Source of the DNA: Firmicutes bacterium OM04-13BH
GTDB taxonomy: Bacteria > Bacillota > Clostridia > Lachnospirales > Lachnospiraceae
Assembly: GCA_003481745.1 (NCBI GenBank)
Contig: QULP01000010.1
Coordinates: forward strand, 43,238 to 107,237
Reading direction: 5' to 3'
DNA: 64,000 bases
The notes under the pieces are model-generated. The model did not search any database, was not told the DNA's origin, and was given only the letters and a program-made list of their open reading frames with translations. This document shows, one piece after another, positions 46,772 through 55,367 of this stretch; position 1 is the first letter of the stretch, and each line of letters opens with the position of its first letter. Made by a program: the position numbers and the translations under genes.

Positions 46772-47761
46772 TTAAAATGGTCTTGGAGAGCCACAATACT
46801 CACAGAATCTTCCGGTATTTTCCGCACCACACTGACATCTCCAGGTACCACCTGACTGCTGCATATTATTCATGTCTCGCTGCATGCCCTGGTTCATTCC
46901 CTGATTCATGCCTTGATTCATGCCCTGATTCATACCATAATTCATATCTTGCTGCATTCCTTGGTTCATTCCTCGGTTCATCCCCTGATTCATGCCATAA
47001 TTCATGTCCTGCTGCATGCCTTGATTCATTCCCCGATTCATGCCCTGATTCATACCATAATTCATGTCTTGCTGCATGCCCTGGTTCATACCATAATTCA
47101 CACCTTGATTCATGCCATAACTCATTCCTTGATTCATGCCTTGGTTCATAGGCATTCCACTCTGCATTCTCGGTGCCTGTCCGGTCAGCGCCGCTATAAT
47201 TTCATTTCCGACACGTTCCATCTCCATCATCTCTGCTCGATTTTCCTGCTCAATTGCAAAACTGTGTAACTGAAAATCCATATCATCAAACCATGGAGAT
47301 CTCACCTGAATCTTCATACTGTAATAATACTCGTATTTATAAACCGGTGGCTGATAACTGACTGTCTTTCCATCTTTCGTATATGTCTCTTCGATCCGAT
47401 CCTGTTTTACATCCATATTACACTGAACCACATCTGACAGTGACAGAATATCCGGATTTTCTTTTGTATCCAGGTTATGCGCAATGGTAAAATTTCCCTG
47501 CGTTTCATCAAGAAATACCGTGTACTTTTTTGTTGTGATCCGTCGTGTGATACGGAAATTCTGTACTTTTTCCTTATTTGCTTCACGGTATTCTAATTGT
47601 TGTTTAATATCCTCTACGGTACTATGTCTGCGTTCCTCAAACCATGGAGACAGCTTCTTTGCACATTCCTTACATAGATTTCCATCATCTAGTTTGCGAT
47701 TTCCAAGCAATCCGATTTTTTCTCCACAGATATCACAATATTTCTTATCGAATAATCCCAT
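46772..47761 (-). CDS. Zinc-ribbon protein with MNxG minisatellite, 329 aa
   Basis: The N-terminus is a four-cysteine zinc motif ('KYCDICGEKIGLLGNRKL' and 'CKECAKKL') resembling DUF4428. Residues 70-205 form a beta-rich domain. Next come about 100 residues of tandem M-N-x-G units with a 20-residue higher-order repeat. The C-terminus is a second zinc ribbon ('WRCQCGAENTGRFCEYCG'). No membrane segment is present. It may be an adaptor. Such proteins are common in Lachnospiraceae but uncharacterised. Confidence 0.75.
   Translation of the reverse strand: MGLFDKKYCDICGEKIGLLGNRKLDDGNLCKECAKKLSPWFEERRHSTVEDIKQQLEYREANKEKVQNFRITRRITTKKYTVFLDETQGNFTIAHNLDTKENPDILSLSDVVQCNMDVKQDRIEETYTKDGKTVSYQPPVYKYEYYYSMKIQVRSPWFDDMDFQLHSFAIEQENRAEMMEMERVGNEIIAALTGQAPRMQSGMPMNQGMNQGMSYGMNQGVNYGMNQGMQQDMNYGMNQGMNRGMNQGMQQDMNYGMNQGMNRGMNQGMQQDMNYGMNQGMNQGMNQGMNQGMQRDMNNMQQSGGTWRCQCGAENTGRFCEYCGSPRPF
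46868..47155 (-). repeat. Coding minisatellite, 12-bp units in 60-bp higher-order repeats
   Basis: The minus strand encodes repeated MNQG, MNYG, MNRG and MQQD. The block MNYGMNQGMNRGMNQGMQQD recurs nearly unchanged two to three times, with partial copies on either side. Such in-frame repeats are prone to slippage and unequal exchange. Confidence 0.88.
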
Positions 47762-47797
47762 CTTATTCCTCCCGTCTCTTACATATCTTTCAGCATC

Positions 47798-48550
47798 CTA
47801 CTCTTCCCCTGCACTTTTTACACATTTGAAGGTTAGATAATCGTCTTCATCACTGTATTGAACAGACAGTGACCCATCCTCTTCCATTGTGATAAGTACA
47901 TTCTCCGGTGCCTCATCATCCATTTCGATTGTATAATATCCATAAAGTGCAGACCACGGATAAGTGCCTAACTCTGCGCCTTTATAAATCACCTGTACTG
48001 TGCGATCTTTTGCGAATTTCAAACGCATTGCATCATTAATATTATCTACACCGTCCAGTGTCGTCTGTGCTTCCTCGTCAAGCAACTCCTTTACATTTTC
48101 TGAATACCATTCACCAATCACTGCCAATTCATCTTCTGACAGATAATTTTCCGGATTTGTTGCATCTGTCCCTTCTCTTCCGAAGATAATATTTACTCCC
48201 TGTCCCAGCAAATCATCAAGAGTAAGGGTATCTCCATCAAGGGTAACTGACATTTCCTCCCCTTCAATTTTTAAAACGGTTTTTTCATCTTTCTTTGCCA
48301 GTTTTCCGGTGCCTTTGTCATTGTCAATCGTAAATTTTACTTTTCCGCTGTGCTCTATTTCGAGATTTACATCCCCCTCAAAACACTCTTCAATTGGCAT
48401 CTGCGTTCCAAGCGCTTCTGCTACAACCGCAATCCATTTCCCCTCATATGGATTCTTTTTCGCAGCTTTTCCACCTCCTCCACATCCGATTAAGGATAAC
48501 GTACTTACAACCAGAATCACGCTCAGCAAATATCTTATACTCTTCTTCAT
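47798..48550 (-). CDS. Lipoprotein of unknown function, 250 aa
   Basis: The signal peptide has the lipobox LIGCG and a Gly run. The remainder seems to consist of two beta-rich repeats that look like lipocalin-type or DUF-type cell-envelope domains ('NPYEGKWIAVVAEALGTQMP' and 'EWYSENVKELLDEEAQTTLD'). It follows the sensor and regulator genes on the same strand and lies before the zinc-ribbon gene. The function is unknown. Confidence 0.65.
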   Translation of the reverse strand: MKKSIRYLLSVILVVSTLSLIGCGGGGKAAKKNPYEGKWIAVVAEALGTQMPIEECFEGDVNLEIEHSGKVKFTIDNDKGTGKLAKKDEKTVLKIEGEEMSVTLDGDTLTLDDLLGQGVNIIFGREGTDATNPENYLSEDELAVIGEWYSENVKELLDEEAQTTLDGVDNINDAMRLKFAKDRTVQVIYKGAELGTYPWSALYGYYTIEMDDEAPENVLITMEEDGSLSVQYSDEDDYLTFKCVKSAGEE

Positions 48551-48706
48551 CTCTTTTTCCTCCTTTGCATAATGTGATTTTCTCTTATATTCACATTATA
48601 CAAAGGAAACACTATTTGTTCACTGTTACTTCTGATAGTAATTTAAAAATTATCTGCTTTTTGTGCAAGCACAACCGCAATTTATACTTTTGACACTTAC
48701 ATCATA

Positions 48707-49333
48707 TTATTTTAATGTCGTAACAATCAACTTACTTTCCAATGCTGCGGCAATCAAATCTTCTTTGCAGCTATAACCGGCTTTTGAAATCATTTCCTGA
48801 AAATTCCACCTTACGCCTGCCCTTGAACAATTCATCTTTTGAGCAATCTCTGCATAAGAAAATCCACAAATATACAATCTCAGCATCTCTAGCTGTCTTG
48901 GACTAATTTCCCCACTCGTAATCCAGTTTAACTCCACACTCGGCGTAACATCCGGAAAAACATGTTCTCCTTTTACAGTGCGCCAAATCACATCCCGAAT
49001 TTCTTCCTCTCCATGATCTTTATACCAAAGGCTGTCCGCACACCCACTTTTTGCACGCTCCAGCACCTTCGGATCAATAAGAGAAGTCACAATCAAAATC
49101 TTTGTATACGGACATGCCTCTTTGATTGCTTTTCCTGCTTTTAATCCATCATGATTATGAAAGGTCTGGACATCCATCAATACAATATCAATCGCGGAAT
49201 AAGTACAAATTTTCACTGCTTTCTCTGCATCTGCAACCGTATCAACATGTCGAAATTCCGGATCCTGCAAAAGGATATACTCAAAGTATCGTTGCATAAT
49301 CTTTTGATCTTCTACAATTAGTACACGCACCAT
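48707..49333 (-). CDS. NarL/LuxR-type response regulator, 208 aa
   Basis: The receiver domain has acidic residues Glu8-Asp9, phosphoacceptor Asp54 in 'IVLMDVQ' and the conserved Lys in 'LWYKDHG'. The C-terminal LuxR helix-turn-helix reads 'ISPRQLEMLRLYICGFSYAE'. It follows the kinase genes and completes a three-gene signalling operon. Its target is unknown, but the adjacent lipoprotein and zinc-ribbon genes are candidates. Confidence 0.88.
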   Translation of the reverse strand: MVRVLIVEDQKIMQRYFEYILLQDPEFRHVDTVADAEKAVKICTYSAIDIVLMDVQTFHNHDGLKAGKAIKEACPYTKILIVTSLIDPKVLERAKSGCADSLWYKDHGEEEIRDVIWRTVKGEHVFPDVTPSVELNWITSGEISPRQLEMLRLYICGFSYAEIAQKMNCSRAGVRWNFQEMISKAGYSCKEDLIAAALESKLIVTTLK

Positions 49334-49367
49334 AATTTTTCCCCTCTTTCAATCCTGTCTCCACTGC

Positions 49368-50666
49368 TTACTTTGTCTTTGGCATCTTTATAAGTAAACA
49401 AAACTCTGGCTCAAACACGGTAAACATCCTGCATCCTTCTATCTCCAATGCTCTGCGAAGCGCGGATAATCCTCCACCTTCTCTTGCACCTTTTTTTGGA
49501 ACCATTCCATCGTTTGTAAGCTTAAGCAGATATTCCCTCCAATCTTCTTCTATCTTCACATTTACTCTTTTTCCATGTGCATGCTTCGCACAATTTGTCA
49601 CGCACTCACGAATTGCACGGTCAAGCAAAATTCGATATGTTGAATTTTCCGGAACATTTCCTTCCAGACAAATGGTAATCCCAAGTTCTTTGGCATGCTT
49701 TTCTGTATCCTGATATAAGTCCTCTAAATTTTCAACTGTCATACTTGTAAGAATATACACTTGTTGCCTTAACAAATCCAATTGTTTATTAATAGAAAGG
49801 GTATCTTCTGTATTTTCTTTATTTTCCAGAATTCTTCGTATTGTAAGCAAGCTGCGCCCAAAATTATCATGCACCTGCATTTTCATTGCCAATGTTTCCT
49901 GTTTGCGTATTCTCTCGCCAATCTTTTCATACATTTCTTCTAATTGCTGATTCAGCGTTTCCAATTTTTCATTATTAAACTTAATTCTCTCGCTATTATA
50001 ATAAATTTCGGAAACATCAAGCGCAATTGCCTGTCTATATCCAGCCAGTTCCCTGTCCTTAAGCTGATACTCCTGAAACATCCAGACTTTCCCATCCGGA
50101 AAAGCAAATACATTGCCATCAGAACTCATCGAAATAATCTCTTCTCTGAGGTTACCTTCCGAAATAGCCTGATGCAGCATCGTATAATTCTGTAATTTTG
50201 TTCCAAGCAGCATTTTGCTTACTTCTCTCATCTTGGAATTACAAAGAATAATCTGATCAAATGCATTTGCAAAACATACACCGCATGGCGCATTGTCTAC
50301 TGCTTCTTTTACTGACCATGGTGACAACCTCTGTTTTTCTCGTCTTATCTCCTTTAAAATGCTCCGCACCAGATAAAAAGTCAATCCTGCAATTCCGCAT
50401 AATATTACCACAATCGGAACATTCAAAAAAAGCGATTGCTCCAGCGCTTTTGCATCGTATTTCTGTACACATTGCAATAAAACCGTTCCCAAAAAAGTAA
50501 CCCCAAAAAGCACGGTTACTGTAATTTTTCTTCTTAAATGAGCAGAACCGGTCATTCTTAAAAGTATAAGAATAAACTCAAGCACCAGACAAAATTCCAT
50601 AACACTCATTATTAAATTTTGTATTTCTACACTGCACTCTATAAAATTCGACATCGAATCAGCCAC
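49368..50666 (-). CDS. Membrane histidine kinase, HisKA_3 type, 432 aa
   Basis: The N-terminus has two or three hydrophobic segments. A PAS-like domain follows near residues 130-220 ('NAPCGVCFANAFDQIILCNS'), then a coiled coil. The dimerisation/phosphoacceptor site is 'MKMQVHDNFGRSLLTIRR', and the ATPase domain is seen in 'LLDRAIRECVTNCAKHAHGK' and 'LTNDGMVPKKGAREGGGLSA'. It overlaps the sensor gene upstream by 28 bases and probably phosphorylates the LuxR-type regulator downstream. Confidence 0.88.
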   Translation of the reverse strand: MADSMSNFIECSVEIQNLIMSVMEFCLVLEFILILLRMTGSAHLRRKITVTVLFGVTFLGTVLLQCVQKYDAKALEQSLFLNVPIVVILCGIAGLTFYLVRSILKEIRREKQRLSPWSVKEAVDNAPCGVCFANAFDQIILCNSKMREVSKMLLGTKLQNYTMLHQAISEGNLREEIISMSSDGNVFAFPDGKVWMFQEYQLKDRELAGYRQAIALDVSEIYYNSERIKFNNEKLETLNQQLEEMYEKIGERIRKQETLAMKMQVHDNFGRSLLTIRRILENKENTEDTLSINKQLDLLRQQVYILTSMTVENLEDLYQDTEKHAKELGITICLEGNVPENSTYRILLDRAIRECVTNCAKHAHGKRVNVKIEEDWREYLLKLTNDGMVPKKGAREGGGLSALRRALEIEGCRMFTVFEPEFCLLIKMPKTK

Positions 50667-52297
50667 TCTTTCTCGTCTTCTTGTTCTACTTCTGCACCAT
50701 GTTGCCCGGAAAGCAATGCATAAACGTCATTTTCCGAAATGACATTTACCGAGATAATCAAATGTGCCTCCATCTCAACGACACGAAAAAAGATCATTTG
50801 CATTCGATCAAACAGTTGCTCTACCAGCCACTCAAAATAGTCATAACATTTAATTAATTCTTCATCATGGAATTCCAGATTTTGAATATTCACATAATAA
50901 AGTGCCCGGATCTTGCACAACTTTAAAGCCATACACGATTCTGCCAGACTCTGTATCAAATCCTCTGTTTTCAGTGCTTCCCTATTTTCATTCTTTTCAT
51001 TATGAAGCGTTAACGTAAGATTTTTTCGCCTTTTTAAATAGGTTCCGACAACCACAATCTTCCCCAGAAGTCGTTCATATACTTCTTTCGACTCGGTTTT
51101 TTCCAGTTCTTCCATAAAGTGTGAAATCAGTTCAATCTGACCGGCCGTCTGGCTTTGTATCAAATCTAAGAGCCGGTTTTGTTCTTCCACTTTTCTCCGC
51201 TTTGCCTCCTGCTGATAGTTCTTTTGCAAAAGGCGATTTCGCTCTCTTAATTCTTCTTGCTGTTCTTCAATATCCTGATACTGGTCCATAAGCAAAGAAA
51301 CATCCTCTGCCCAAAATAAATGACCACCTCGCACTAACAAATGATTCATTCGTGTTCCGTTTTCTATCACAAGGGTGCCAACTAAAAGTGTTTCTCTTAC
51401 TTCCTGTGGTATGTCCAAAAACTTTCCTGAATGATAACATTTCTTAAAGCTCCAATCAGTAATCTCTGCATCTAATCCGCCCGCAGCTTGAAACAACTCA
51501 ATATACCTGCTGTTAATTGGAATCAGTCCACAGATAATAGAACTCTGATAAATTGCGGCCATCAAAAAACAACATACTGCGGTCATATCTCCTACATATG
51601 CTTTAATAAATGGCATCCCCAGAATATGACAAAGATTCCAGCCAAGCAATAAAAGTCCCGGAAGCACCGGAAACCAGGTCCACTTTCTTCCGGAAGCGGC
51701 ACTCTTACGCATCAACACCACTTCCATTATCATCAGACACAGCATCATCCAAATCTGAATCAAAATAAAAATAAAGCGATATTCATAGACCTCATTGGAA
51801 AAGAAAAATCCTTTCGGAAAATAAAACACTTTTTGATGCAAGTCATTTGTCAATACTGCAAAAATCAAACATAGTGCCGGTATTATTAAACATGCACTTT
51901 GGTTTTTTGTATTTTCTCCTTCTTCTTTATCCATTAATAATGCCGCATTAAGCCCGAGTGTCGGAATCAAAATCATAGGAATATAATAAAGATACCAGCA
52001 GATGCGCATCTCTAACGGTTCCATGAAAATAAGAAACTTAATCGTTCTTACTAAAAACCAAAAAACCATAAGACAAGCAATCCACGTCAAACATTGACGC
52101 ATTTTCGCATCCACCACATGTTTCTCCAAATAGATGACCCAAGCACAATATAAACCGATATAAATGCTGCTTCGACACTGACCGGCAAACTGAATCAAAA
52201 ATAAGCTTTTAAATGAGATCTGCCGACATATGTAAGCCAATATAACAAGGCTCGCAATTGCGATATAGGATAACAGCCTTTTTTTCTTATAAGACAT
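50639..52297 (-). CDS. Multi-helix membrane sensor with degenerate kinase-like tail, 552 aa
   Basis: The first ~260 residues contain about eight hydrophobic helices, like 7TM sensors of histidine kinases. A soluble region and a coiled coil ('QEAKRRKVEEQNRLLDLIQS') follow. The C-terminal ~200 residues resemble a dimerisation plus ATPase module, but no phosphoacceptor His or G-box is visible. It may be a non-catalytic signal receptor partnering the kinase encoded by the overlapping downstream gene. Confidence 0.7.
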   Translation of the reverse strand: MSYKKKRLLSYIAIASLVILAYICRQISFKSLFLIQFAGQCRSSIYIGLYCAWVIYLEKHVVDAKMRQCLTWIACLMVFWFLVRTIKFLIFMEPLEMRICWYLYYIPMILIPTLGLNAALLMDKEEGENTKNQSACLIIPALCLIFAVLTNDLHQKVFYFPKGFFFSNEVYEYRFIFILIQIWMMLCLMIMEVVLMRKSAASGRKWTWFPVLPGLLLLGWNLCHILGMPFIKAYVGDMTAVCCFLMAAIYQSSIICGLIPINSRYIELFQAAGGLDAEITDWSFKKCYHSGKFLDIPQEVRETLLVGTLVIENGTRMNHLLVRGGHLFWAEDVSLLMDQYQDIEEQQEELRERNRLLQKNYQQEAKRRKVEEQNRLLDLIQSQTAGQIELISHFMEELEKTESKEVYERLLGKIVVVGTYLKRRKNLTLTLHNEKNENREALKTEDLIQSLAESCMALKLCKIRALYYVNIQNLEFHDEELIKCYDYFEWLVEQLFDRMQMIFFRVVEMEAHLIISVNVISENDVYALLSGQHGAEVEQEDEKEWLIRCRIL

Positions 52298-52620
52298 CTA
52301 AGACATCACTCATTCCTTTCTTCATCTGAAAGCAATTTCATATCCAATCGTATTATTTTTATTATATCATATTCGTTTTCCAAAATCGAATCCCAACTGT
52401 CGCTGAACACAAAGCGTAAATATGACACAACTCAAAAGCATTAAGTATTGAAATTTTTTTTCATCCATCATCCCACTCTTCTATACTAAAAGAATAAAAA
52501 AAAAGTAAACTTTTGTCACTATCGTAAGGGCTAGTGTGGACGCTTTGAAGTCATGTGATAATATAATTGAGGTGATTTTATCATCCGCAAAAAAATTCCA
52601 AAAAAATTGAGGTGATTTTT
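52298..52620. promoter_or_regulatory. Intergenic region between divergent sensor and zinc-ribbon genes
   Basis: No reading frame is convincing in this 323-bp gap. TATATCAT-like A+T-rich sequence at 52360-52372 may serve the sensor operon. On the plus strand TTGAGGTGATTTT occurs twice (52568-52580 and 52608-52620); only the second is a correctly placed ribosome binding site. Confidence 0.5.
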
Positions 52621-53952
52621 ATGATTTCTTCCTGGTCAGATGCAATTGGTCTTTCCTTCGCCTGGTCCTTTGGATGGGGACTTGTACTTACCTGCTATGT
52701 TCTGGATTGGAAAATCGAATGGATGCAGCCAAAACTTTGGTTTCTTTTTCTAAAAAAGAAACTAAATAAGACAGAAGATTTCTTTTTGAATGCTTCTGCA
52801 ATTCCACCAAAAGTACTAGGCGCATTTAAGAAGGTTCTCTCGATTTTAGAAACCGGAGACTTTCAAAATTTATCTGCAAGTATCGGACAATCTTACCGAA
52901 AAAAGCTGGAGCATGAACTTGCATTACTGAAAAAAAATGAAATCAAACATGAAATTCGCATGACTCATTTAAAACTGACAGAGGAAAATGAAAAGAAACA
53001 AGATTTTCGTCATTGGAGCGACGCTGGACGTGAATGGCGCGAAATCGTACTTCAGGGCACGGTATTAAACAGATATCGAAGTCTCAAAAACGGAAAAATT
53101 TTATATGAAGACTTTTTCCCACATGGCTCTGTCCTGCTTAGACAGTCCAGACACATTCGCCATGACGAAGTGGGGAGCAAAAACAGAAATGAAGAACAAC
53201 AGTTTTATGCTCAGTATCAAAATATTATTTGTCCAAGCTGTGGTGCCGAGATTACATTAAAAGGGGACGAAGCGCACTGTCCTTATTGCGGTGGTTATAT
53301 CAAAAGTGATTTCTTTGATTGGCAGACAGAAGAATTTTTAGTTTATCGAAGCCTGAATCCGAATGCATCCTATTATAAATTAGTTCTTGCAACCATACTC
53401 ACTTTTTTCTTTCCGTCTATTCCTTGTTTTCGGTTCATCCATAACGATTATCTGATGTTTGGTACTGCCTTTGCGCTTACACTTTTACTGGCTGGCGCAA
53501 TCTGGATTTTACTCTTAAAACAAGAAAAGAAAGCTCACGTTTCGACTGACCAAATCGTGCGTTACGATGAAAAAGTTTTAATTGTAGATCTCAATGAAGC
53601 ACTTTATGGTACCGAGCTAACCGCCGATGCCCTGTTTTACAGTGTCGATAAACTACAGCTGAAAGACGTAGAAAACACAGAGAATCGCACAACGATTACT
53701 ATTTCTGCAGTGCTGCACAAACTTACACTTCAGCCAAATCAAAAGATTCTAAATAAAAATGAAAAAATAACTTTAAAATTGTACAGAGCCCGTTATCCAC
53801 GACGCATGAAATCAAAAGGACAAGCAGTGTTTGAAGAAAAAGAATGTCCTCGCTGCGGTGCAAATTTCATGCCGGATAAAAATGGCTGCTGTTCCTATTG
53901 TGGATATCAGCTATCAATAGACAATTCAAAATGGCGAATTGATTACGAGTAG
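52621..53952 (+). CDS. Membrane protein with two zinc ribbons, 443 aa
   Basis: An N-terminal helix (about 8-25) is followed by a basic cytoplasmic region that resembles a Tim44-like domain (about 85-195). A zinc ribbon then appears ('CPSCGAEITLKGDEAHCPYC'), followed by two membrane helices near 255-305, a beta region and a second C-terminal zinc ribbon ('CPRCGANFMPDKNGCCSYCG'). The ATG at 52621 follows GAGGTG by six bases. The function is unknown. It could be a membrane adaptor linked to the neighbouring signalling genes. Confidence 0.7.
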   Translation: MISSWSDAIGLSFAWSFGWGLVLTCYVLDWKIEWMQPKLWFLFLKKKLNKTEDFFLNASAIPPKVLGAFKKVLSILETGDFQNLSASIGQSYRKKLEHELALLKKNEIKHEIRMTHLKLTEENEKKQDFRHWSDAGREWREIVLQGTVLNRYRSLKNGKILYEDFFPHGSVLLRQSRHIRHDEVGSKNRNEEQQFYAQYQNIICPSCGAEITLKGDEAHCPYCGGYIKSDFFDWQTEEFLVYRSLNPNASYYKLVLATILTFFFPSIPCFRFIHNDYLMFGTAFALTLLLAGAIWILLLKQEKKAHVSTDQIVRYDEKVLIVDLNEALYGTELTADALFYSVDKLQLKDVENTENRTTITISAVLHKLTLQPNQKILNKNEKITLKLYRARYPRRMKSKGQAVFEEKECPRCGANFMPDKNGCCSYCGYQLSIDNSKWRIDYE

Positions 53953-53969
53953 AATATCTTATATTTAGT

Positions 53970-54013
53970 AAGTGGCTGTTGCACTAATTACTTAGTGCGA
54001 CAGCCACTTTTTC
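53970..54013. terminator. Terminator between convergent genes
   Basis: AGTGGCTGTTGCACTAA pairs with TTAGTGCGACAGCCACT with one mismatch, followed by a T-run. Confidence 0.88.
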
Positions 54014-54043
54014 TGAGTTTCACATATAAAAACCAGCCTTTCT

Positions 54044-55054
54044 TTATTTTCCCATCCGTTCCACTTCCACTTTCTGGTTCAAAATGCCTTTCTTCCACAC
54101 CATCACATACACTTCAAACTCTACAGAATCCTGTGCATACACAAATGGCTCCTGCCACAGCACTTCCGATTCGATTCCTTTTGCTTTTAATGCTTTCTGT
54201 CTTTCATAAGCCTGTTCGATTTGTTTTTTATGTTCTGCGTTTGATTTCTTTCCAAACGAACGTTTCGGATAATTTCCTGCCTCTTTTTGCAGCTTCTTAT
54301 CTAAGAGTCTGATTACCGCAAGATGTCTTTTTCGGTGCAGCATTTTCGCTATAATCTTCGCAATCGTTTTTACCGGATACTGCTCATAAAGCGCCAGCAT
54401 CTGTATCAGCATCTTATCCTTTACCTGTATTGCGAGTTCTTTCATCAGACGGGTGGCATCGAGATTCACTTGCCAGGGTTCACTTTTTGGAACGACATAT
54501 TCTGGTTTAACAGAAGGATACGAGCAATAATTTAATGGTGGAAATTCTGCCAGCAGGGCAAGCTTTCGTTCTTCCTTCGTACAACAGTTTTTCTGTTCTC
54601 CCAGGTAATCCACCTTGTCTCTTAGAATTGCAATCCGATATTCTAACTGGCGCAGATATTCATAACCTTCTACCCAGAAATGTCCGATTTTTCCATAGTC
54701 ATAACATTGAATTTCCAGTTTTAATGACTCAAAAAAGATAGTAAATACCGAATCTTCACCCTGATTTACCACCAGAATGTACTCTTTTTCTTTTTTTTCC
54801 AAAACTGCCTTGATTGTACCCTCATAATCCGGCAGATATTCTCCTGTAAATCTTGCATTTTCAAATACCAGAAAACTTTCCACTGCATCGTTCATCAGAT
54901 AAACCAGACGCCAGTTATTACTGCTGTCTTTTGGTGCTAAAAATTCAAGCTGTTCTACCTCTACAAGCTGTGCCAGTTTAAAAAATTCATCCGGCAATTC
55001 TTCTGATAAGCCTTGTAAAACCTGTTTGTAATATAATTTATCTTCGTTGTCCAT
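54044..55054 (-). CDS. Uncharacterised protein (DUF3878-like), 336 aa
   Basis: A soluble protein with no signal peptide. The N-terminal half is mixed alpha/beta with 'NNWRLVYLMNDAVESFLVFE'. The middle has cysteine-containing helices, and the C-terminal half is basic, with 'AYERQKALKAKGIESEVLWQ'. The order and wording of its segments recall DUF3878 of Lachnospiraceae, but I cannot confirm that by eye. It lies downstream of the phosphatase gene on the same strand, behind three TGCAACGA repeats. Confidence 0.6.
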   Translation of the reverse strand: MDNEDKLYYKQVLQGLSEELPDEFFKLAQLVEVEQLEFLAPKDSSNNWRLVYLMNDAVESFLVFENARFTGEYLPDYEGTIKAVLEKKEKEYILVVNQGEDSVFTIFFESLKLEIQCYDYGKIGHFWVEGYEYLRQLEYRIAILRDKVDYLGEQKNCCTKEERKLALLAEFPPLNYCSYPSVKPEYVVPKSEPWQVNLDATRLMKELAIQVKDKMLIQMLALYEQYPVKTIAKIIAKMLHRKRHLAVIRLLDKKLQKEAGNYPKRSFGKKSNAEHKKQIEQAYERQKALKAKGIESEVLWQEPFVYAQDSVEFEVYVMVWKKGILNQKVEVERMGK

Positions 55055-55112
55055 TTTTTCCTCATTATCTTTTATGGTTTTGATTTATCGTATCATAATT
55101 GGAGAAATTTAA

Positions 55113-55143
55113 AAAGCCCCCGAATCTTAAATCCAAAAGCTTA
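55113..55143 (-). terminator. Degenerate copy of the DUF2828-gene terminator
   Basis: AAGCCCCCGAATCTTAAAT resembles the hairpin at 56237-56265 and lies in the same orientation. The 3' arm has diverged, so the stem now depends on G-U pairs. Confidence 0.5.
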
Positions 55144-55189
55144 TAAATTCAAACGTTTTCTATAATTAGAGCATTATCGTTTCACTTTA

Positions 55190-55256
55190 AATGCAACGTA
55201 TTTTTTTCGTTGCATTTTTCGTTGCAAATTTTGACATTTTTCTGCTAATCGTTGCA
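55190..55256. repeat. Cluster of TGCAACG boxes with a 9-bp palindrome
   Basis: AATGCAACG (55190-55198) faces CGTTGCATT (55208-55216), and further CGTTGCA copies lie at 55220-55226 and 55250-55256. The spacing is irregular. It lies between the phosphatase gene and the DUF3878-like gene, in a position suited to a regulator site for the latter. Confidence 0.55.
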
Positions 55257-55272
55257 TTTCAAATGTATCAAA

Positions 55273-55300
55273 AACCCTCAGACTTCTGTCCAAGGGTTCT
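55273..55300 (-). terminator. Terminator after the phosphatase gene; T1 repeat, copy 1
   Basis: On the minus strand AACCCTTGGAC pairs with GTCTGAGGGTT, and U residues follow. The same 28 bases occur at 58240-58267. Confidence 0.82.
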
Positions 55301-55367
55301 AATTTCTTCTGTTTTCTTTTATCTTCTTCTTCCTTTTCCTGCTGTTTCTATTCTTCTGCTGTTTCTG

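Noticed and set aside
46868..47155. CRISPR array or non-coding tandem repeat
   Set aside because: The repeats are in frame within a long reading frame with zinc ribbons on both sides, and there are no unique spacers of constant length.
46777..47269. Plus-strand Ser/Cys- and Ile/His-rich reading frames over the minisatellite
   Set aside because: They arise from translating the opposite strand of the Met-Asn repeats and have no start context.
55190..55256. CRISPR or plasmid replication origin made of TGCAACG repeats
   Set aside because: Only four short boxes with irregular spacing, no rep gene and no cas genes nearby.
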